From: Streptomyces sp. NBC_01445
Lineage (GTDB): Bacteria; Actinomycetota; Actinomycetes; Streptomycetales; Streptomycetaceae
Reading direction: 5' to 3'
Assembly (NCBI RefSeq): GCF_035918235.1
Contig: NZ_CP109485.1
Location: 5,456,001-5,520,000, forward strand
Length of the DNA stretch: 64,000 bases
In this document: positions 59,903 through 64,000 of the stretch, piece after piece
Position numbering within the stretch: position 1 is the first letter of the stretch
Layout of the letters: the number at the start of each line of letters is the position of its first letter
The notes under the pieces: model-generated
The model's database searches: none
What the model saw: only the letters and a program-made list of their open reading frames with translations
Told to the model about the DNA's origin: nothing
Position numbers and translations under genes: made by a program

Positions 59903-60703
59903 ATGCACAAGCAATCCCGGAACCTCACCGTCCTGGCCGCGCTCCTGCCCCTCGCGGCCGTCGCAGCGTGCGGATCACAGACCGTGTCCGTCGGGGGTAC
60001 GCCCGTCACCGGGGTCCGCTGGAACGTCGAGAGCGTCACCGTCGACGGCGCCACGACACAGGCCCCCGGGAGCACCTACGTGGAGTTCCCCTCGGCGGAC
60101 CGGGCGCGCGGCAACAACGGCTGTAACCGCTTCGACGCGGAGGCCGAGATCGACGGCGACACGATCCGTATCGGCAGGAGCACCGTGACGATGTCGATGT
60201 GCATGGACAAGAAGCAGCGGGACTTCGAGAAGACCTTCAGCCGCGCCATCGCCGGCAGCAACACGGCCAGGACCGACGGTGACCACCTCACCCTCACCAC
60301 CGACGACGGCGACACGATCGCCCTGGTCAAGGACCGTCCGGCCCCGCTGACCGGCACCGAGTGGACCGTCACGAGCCTGCTCTCCGACGACGTCGCGATC
60401 TCACTGCCCAAGGAGGTCGCGGGCCACGCCAAGATGACCTTCGAGAAGGACGGCCAGGACGGCACCGCCACCGGAAACCTCGGCTGCAACCGCTTCCGCG
60501 CGAAGGCCGAGTTCCGCGACGGCCACCTCACGCTCCGCAGGCCCGTCACCACCCGCATGCTCTGCCAGGGCCCGCGCATGGACACCGAACGCGCCCTCCT
60601 GAAGCTCTTCGCCCAGAAACTGTCGTACGAGGTCCGGGGCCGCACCCTCACGCTAACGGCCCCCGACGGAACCGGCGCCGCGGCGGGAGCGGGCCGGGAC
60701 TGA
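59903..60703 (+). CDS. Lipoprotein with two META domains
   Basis: The product has 266 residues. The signal sequence ends in the lipobox VAAC (Cys about residue 23). Two META (HslJ-type) domains follow: VRWNVESVTVDGATTQ...NNGCNRFDAEAEIDGDTIRI...MSMCMDKK and TEWTVTSLLSDDVAIS...GNLGCNRFRAKAEFRDGHLT...RMLCQGP. Each has the G-C-N-R-F and M-x-C signatures, so two internal disulfides are possible. HslJ is linked to heat and novobiocin resistance in E. coli; here the role is unknown. ATG at 59903 is the likely start. Confidence 0.88.
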   Translation: MHKQSRNLTVLAALLPLAAVAACGSQTVSVGGTPVTGVRWNVESVTVDGATTQAPGSTYVEFPSADRARGNNGCNRFDAEAEIDGDTIRIGRSTVTMSMCMDKKQRDFEKTFSRAIAGSNTARTDGDHLTLTTDDGDTIALVKDRPAPLTGTEWTVTSLLSDDVAISLPKEVAGHAKMTFEKDGQDGTATGNLGCNRFRAKAEFRDGHLTLRRPVTTRMLCQGPRMDTERALLKLFAQKLSYEVRGRTLTLTAPDGTGAAAGAGRD

Positions 60704-61041
60704 CCGGACAGCGCCCGCACCCCGCACCCCGCACCCGCCTCCGCAGCGAATTCCGTCACACTCGCCACCGCCCACGCGCCCGGCGCCGCCCCCACTGGCG
60801 CCCACCGCCCTGCACCCGCCGCCGGCGCCGCACCCGAGCCCGCCCAGCCATGCCCGTAGCACACGAAGAACCAGGTCAGCATCATGATCGCGCCGAATGG
60901 CCGGGACAGGCGGAAGGGGGTGGGCGGAGGCCGGCGCACCCCCGGACGGAGGCTTCACGGGCGGGCGCCACCGGCTCGACCAGGCGCGGGATCACGTTCG
61001 TCAATTCGGACCAGTGGTCGATCTCGCCTACACTCGGAGGC
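60704..61041. other. Intergenic region upstream of purF, no supported gene
   Basis: These 338 bases are extremely GC-rich. The minus strand has an open frame starting MMLTWFFVCYGHGWAG, but it runs on through the META lipoprotein gene in antisense and has no typical domain. The last 40 bases hold the purF promoter. Nothing else is supported. Confidence 0.5.
61005..61034 (+). promoter_or_regulatory. purF promoter (leaderless)
   Basis: TTCGGA (61005-61010) and TACACT (61029-61034) have an 18-base spacer, and the GTG of purF follows 7 bases after the -10 box. Confidence 0.55.
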
Positions 61042-62568
61042 GTGCCACGTGGTGACGGTCGACTCAATCATGATCTGCTCCCCGGCGAGAAAGGCCCCCA
61101 GGACGCTTGTGGCGTCTTCGGTGTCTGGGCTCCCGGTGAAGAGGTCGCCAAGCTGACTTACTTCGGGCTCTACGCCCTCCAGCATCGAGGTCAGGAATCC
61201 GCGGGAATCGCGGTGAGCAATGGCTCCCAGATTCTCGTCTTCAAGGACATGGGCCTCGTGTCCCAGGTCTTCGACGAGACCTCTCTCAGCTCTCTCCAAG
61301 GTCATATCGCGGTCGGTCACGCCCGCTACTCGACCACCGGTGCCTCCGTGTGGGAGAACGCCCAGCCGACGTTCCGTGCCACCGCGCACGGCTCGATCGC
61401 GCTCGGCCACAACGGCAACCTGGTCAACACGGCGCAGCTCGCCGAGATGGTCGCGGCCCTCCCCAAGGAGAACGGCCGCAACACCCAGCTCGCGGCGACC
61501 AATGACACCGACCTCGTCACCGCGCTCCTCGCGGGCCAGGTCGACGACGACGGCAAGCCGCTGACCATCGAAGAAGCCGCCGCCAAGATCCTTCCGGATG
61601 TTCAGGGCGCCTTCTCCCTCGTCTTCATGGACGAGCACACCCTCTACGCGGCCCGCGACCCGCAGGGCATCCGCCCGCTGGTCCTCGGCCGGCTCGAGCG
61701 CGGCTGGGTCGTCGCCTCCGAGTCCGCCGCCCTCGACATCTGCGGCGCCAGCTACGTGCGCGAGATCGAGCCGGGCGAGTTCGTCGCCATCGACGAGAAC
61801 GGCCTGCGCACCTCCCGATTCGCAGAAGCGAAGCCCAAGGGCTGTGTCTTCGAGTACGTGTACCTGGCCCGCCCCGACACCGACATCGCCGGGCGGAACG
61901 TGTACCTCTCCCGCGTGGAGATGGGCCGCAAACTCGCCAAGGAAGCACCGGTCGAGGCCGACCTGGTCATAGCGACGCCGGAATCGGGCACTCCCGCCGC
62001 GATCGGTTACGCGGAGGCCTCCGGCATTCCGTTCGGCGCTGGACTGGTCAAGAACGCGTACGTCGGCCGGACCTTCATCCAGCCCTCGCAGACCATCCGG
62101 CAGCTCGGTATCCGGCTGAAGCTCAACCCGCTCAAGGAAGTCATCAAGGGCAAGCGCCTGGTCGTCGTCGACGACTCGATCGTGCGCGGCAACACCCAGC
62201 GCGCCCTGGTCCGCATGCTCCGCGAAGCGGGCGCGGCCGAGATCCACATCCGGATCTCCTCTCCCCCTGTGAAGTGGCCGTGCTTCTTCGGCATCGACTT
62301 CGCGACGCGCGCCGAGCTGATCGCCAACGGCATGTCGATCGACGAGATCGGCAAGTCCCTGGGCGCCGACTCCCTCTCCTACATCTCCATCGACGGCATG
62401 ATCGAGGCCACGACCATCGACAAGCCGAACCTCTGCCGCGCCTGCTTCGACGGCGAGTACCCGATGGACCTTCCCGACCCCGAGCTGCTCGGCAAGCAGC
62501 TCCTGGAGACCGAGCTCGCGGCAGGCCCGGCGAACACCGCCGCCACCGACGCCCTCCGTCGCCCGTAA
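61042..62568 (+). CDS. purF: Amidophosphoribosyltransferase
   Basis: The product has 508 residues. A 22-residue propeptide (MPRGDGRLNHDLLPGEKGPQ plus DA) precedes the N-terminal nucleophile Cys23 in CGVFGVWAPGEEVAKLTYFG. The Ntn glutaminase half has LQHRGQESAGI and GHARYSTTGAS; the PRTase half has the PRPP loop LVVVDDSIVRGNTQRALVRM, and an Fe-S-type Cys set (PPVKWPCFFGID, NLCRACFDGEYP) is present, as in B. subtilis PurF. It commits PRPP to IMP synthesis. GTG at 61042 lies behind a leaderless promoter. purM follows 34 bases after the stop, probably in one operon. Confidence 0.97.
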   Translation: MPRGDGRLNHDLLPGEKGPQDACGVFGVWAPGEEVAKLTYFGLYALQHRGQESAGIAVSNGSQILVFKDMGLVSQVFDETSLSSLQGHIAVGHARYSTTGASVWENAQPTFRATAHGSIALGHNGNLVNTAQLAEMVAALPKENGRNTQLAATNDTDLVTALLAGQVDDDGKPLTIEEAAAKILPDVQGAFSLVFMDEHTLYAARDPQGIRPLVLGRLERGWVVASESAALDICGASYVREIEPGEFVAIDENGLRTSRFAEAKPKGCVFEYVYLARPDTDIAGRNVYLSRVEMGRKLAKEAPVEADLVIATPESGTPAAIGYAEASGIPFGAGLVKNAYVGRTFIQPSQTIRQLGIRLKLNPLKEVIKGKRLVVVDDSIVRGNTQRALVRMLREAGAAEIHIRISSPPVKWPCFFGIDFATRAELIANGMSIDEIGKSLGADSLSYISIDGMIEATTIDKPNLCRACFDGEYPMDLPDPELLGKQLLETELAAGPANTAATDALRRP

Positions 62569-62602
62569 GACCCCCGTCGTACGACACGAAAGTTCTCAAG
62601 CC

Positions 62603-63676
62603 ATGTCTGAGACACCTGGTGCCAGCTATGCGTCCGCGGGCGTCGACATCGAAGCGGGCGACCGCGCCGTCGAACTGATGAAGGAGTGGGTGAAGAAGAC
62701 GCAGCGCCCCGAGGTCGCCGGCCTCGGCGGTCTCGGCGGATTCGCCGGCCTCTTCGACGCCTCCGCCTTCAAGCGTTACGAGCGTCCGCTGCTCGCCTCC
62801 GCCACGGACGGAGTCGGCACGAAGGTCGACATCGCCCGCCGCCTCGGCGTGTACGACACCATCGGTCACGACCTCGTCGCGATGGTCATGGACGACATCG
62901 TGGTGTGCGGCGCCGAGCCGCTGTTCATGACCGACTACATCTGCGTCGGCAAGGTGCACCCCGAGCGTGTCGCCGCGATCGTGAAGGGCATCGCCGAGGG
63001 CTGTGTCCTCGCCGGCTGCTCCCTCGTCGGCGGCGAGACCGCGGAGCACCCGGGCCTGCTCGGCGCGGACGACTTCGATGTCGCGGGCGCCGGCACCGGC
63101 GTCGTGGAGGCCGACCGGCTGCTCGGCCCGGATCGTATCCGTACGGGTGACGCGGTGATCGCCATGGCGTCCTCCGGCCTTCACTCGAACGGGTACTCGC
63201 TGGTCCGCCACGTCCTCTTCGACCGCGCGAACCTGAAGCTCGACCAGCACATCGAGGAGCTCGGCCGCACGCTTGGCGAGGAGCTTCTGGAGCCCACCAA
63301 GATCTACTCGCTGGACTGCCTGGCGCTGACCCGCACCACGGACGTCCACGCGTACAGCCACATCACGGGCGGCGGCCTCGCGGCCAACCTGGCCCGGGTC
63401 ATCCCGGACGGCCTGCACGCCACCGTGGACCGCTCCACGTGGGCGCCCGGCGCGATCTTCGACCTCGTCGGCAAGGCCGGCGCGGTCGAGCGCCTGGAGC
63501 TCGAGAAGACGCTGAACATGGGCGTCGGCATGATGGCGATCGTCCCCCAGGACGCGGTGGACTCGGCGCTCGCGACGCTCGCCGACCGCGGCGTGGACTC
63601 GTGGGTCGCCGGTGAGATCACCGAGCGCGGCGAGCACAGCACGGGCGCGGCGCTCACGGGTGACTACAGCAAGTAA
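62603..63676 (+). CDS. purM: AIR synthase (phosphoribosylformylglycinamidine cyclo-ligase)
   Basis: The product has 357 residues. GDRAVELMKEWVKKTQRPEV, LLASATDGVGTKVDIARRLG, ALTRTTDVHAYSHITGGGLA and GVGMMAIVPQDAVDSAL are typical. It closes the imidazole ring of AIR from FGAM with ATP. It is read after purF with a short gap. A terminator at 63697 separates it from a convergent DUF3073 gene. Confidence 0.97.
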   Translation: MSETPGASYASAGVDIEAGDRAVELMKEWVKKTQRPEVAGLGGLGGFAGLFDASAFKRYERPLLASATDGVGTKVDIARRLGVYDTIGHDLVAMVMDDIVVCGAEPLFMTDYICVGKVHPERVAAIVKGIAEGCVLAGCSLVGGETAEHPGLLGADDFDVAGAGTGVVEADRLLGPDRIRTGDAVIAMASSGLHSNGYSLVRHVLFDRANLKLDQHIEELGRTLGEELLEPTKIYSLDCLALTRTTDVHAYSHITGGGLAANLARVIPDGLHATVDRSTWAPGAIFDLVGKAGAVERLELEKTLNMGVGMMAIVPQDAVDSALATLADRGVDSWVAGEITERGEHSTGAALTGDYSK

Positions 63677-63696
63677 GGCCCGCAGGGCAGCACAAA

Positions 63697-63731
63697 ACCC
63701 GGTCCGGCGGTGTGACCACCCCGGACCGGGT
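63697..63731. terminator. Terminator between purM and the DUF3073 gene
   Basis: ACCCGGTCCGG (63697-63707) pairs perfectly with CCGGACCGGGT (63721-63731). It lies between two convergent genes and can serve both. Confidence 0.85.
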
Positions 63732-63802
63732 GAAGTGCAGTTGCTACGAAAACGAGAACTGCGAAGAACTACTGCTGGACTGCAGACTGCAGGACTGCGA
63801 GG

Positions 63803-64000
63803 TCAAGCGCCGCGGCGCTGCGACGAGGGACCGGACTCATCTGAGTCCTCGTCATCCTCGTCGTCGTTATACAGATCCGCGTACTGGGCGTACGGGTCGT
63901 CTTCCTCGTCGTCGTCCTCGAACGGCTCGCCATTCGGCGGCTGATTCGAGGTCGAAGCGCCCAGCTCATTGGCCAGACGCGACAGGTCAGTCCCGCCGCT
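63803..64000 (-). CDS. DUF3073 family protein (N-terminus outside window)
   Basis: The visible C-terminal 65 codons read SGGTDLSRLANELGASTSNQ, then PPNGEPFEDDDEEDDPYAQY and ADLYNDDEDDEDSDESGPSS, ending QRRGA. The conserved TDLSRLANELG and DPYAQYADLYNDD identify DUF3073, a small acidic actinobacterial family that lies next to purM. The protein starts beyond the right edge. Function unknown. Confidence 0.85.
   Translation of the reverse strand, partial: SGGTDLSRLANELGASTSNQPPNGEPFEDDDEEDDPYAQYADLYNDDEDDEDSDESGPSSQRRGA

Noticed and set aside
60076..60939. Minus-strand frame beginning MMLTWFFVCYGHGWAG upstream of purF
   Set aside because: It runs antisense through the META lipoprotein gene, the first 16 residues are the only non-random-looking part, and there is no good ribosome binding site. 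A short peptide cannot be excluded.

Overview
The window is a 64 kb piece of a Streptomyces chromosome. GC content is very high, coding sequence shows strong G/C third-codon bias, and many genes seem to be read from leaderless or near-leaderless GTG/ATG starts placed 6-8 nt after a TAnnnT -10 box. The gene content is typically streptomycete: an SSI-type protease inhibitor, tandem SigF/SigN-type sigma factors, an Lsr2-like nucleoid protein, a DUF3073 gene, SRP RNA upstream of dnaX, and dispersed purine genes. Gene order resembles the conserved core stretch of S. coelicolor that runs from the sigF/sigN region to purF-purM; that comparison is from memory, not from an alignment.

Layout. 0-6.4 kb: a truncated PAS/coiled-coil sensor protein, a secreted subtilisin inhibitor, tRNA-Ser(GCT) and tRNA-Arg(ACG), a GNAT protein, a DUF2797 protein and a monooxygenase/amidohydrolase pair. 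6.4-13.2 kb: a two-component system followed by a GT2-GtrA glycosyltransferase, a GT39-type membrane glycosyltransferase and a secreted phosphodiesterase-like enzyme, which looks like an envelope glycosylation module. 13.2-20.5 kb: two drug-export modules, MFS+TetR with a perfect inverted-repeat operator and MarR+MFS with twin palindromes. They flank an F420/flavin-type oxidoreductase whose 3' end is duplicated and a YceI-like protein. 20.5-31.2 kb: a lipoprotein, sigN and sigF, small proteins, tRNA-Ser(CGA), tadA and its partner, upp, a LytR_C protein, a HerA-like ATPase, and a HhH-GPD protein. 31.2-40.4 kb: an iron-box-controlled penicillin-acylase/siderophore-acyltransferase fusion, a TSUP exporter with a LysR regulator, a cupin, an ICL/PEP-mutase-like enzyme, a PP2C phosphatase, a MASE1 protein and small enzymes. 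40.4-64 kb: tRNA-Ser(GGA), SRP RNA, dnaX, purD, purC, purSQL, purF, purM, a DesRK-type two-component system with an ABC exporter, three tRNA-Gly genes, lsrL and a partial DUF3073 gene.

How the genes work together. The pur genes cover most of the route from PRPP to IMP (PurF, PurD, PurSQL, PurM, PurC) but lie in several transcription units. upp adds uracil salvage, and dnaX and the SRP RNA are housekeeping. The main regulatory circuits are TetR/MFS, MarR/MFS, LysR/TSUP, RR/HK-glycosyltransferase and DesRK/ABC.

The most interesting items are three. One is the iron-regulated acylase-acyltransferase fusion at 31.2-33.9 kb, with an internal ribosome binding site for the acyltransferase half. The second is a tRNA-Gly(UCC) at 53.6 kb whose D- and T-loops lack the canonical GG and TTC, as in staphylococcal cell-wall tRNA-Gly species. 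The third is a pair of putative degenerate enzymes: a PAS sensor without its phospho-histidine and an M48-like protein without HExxH.
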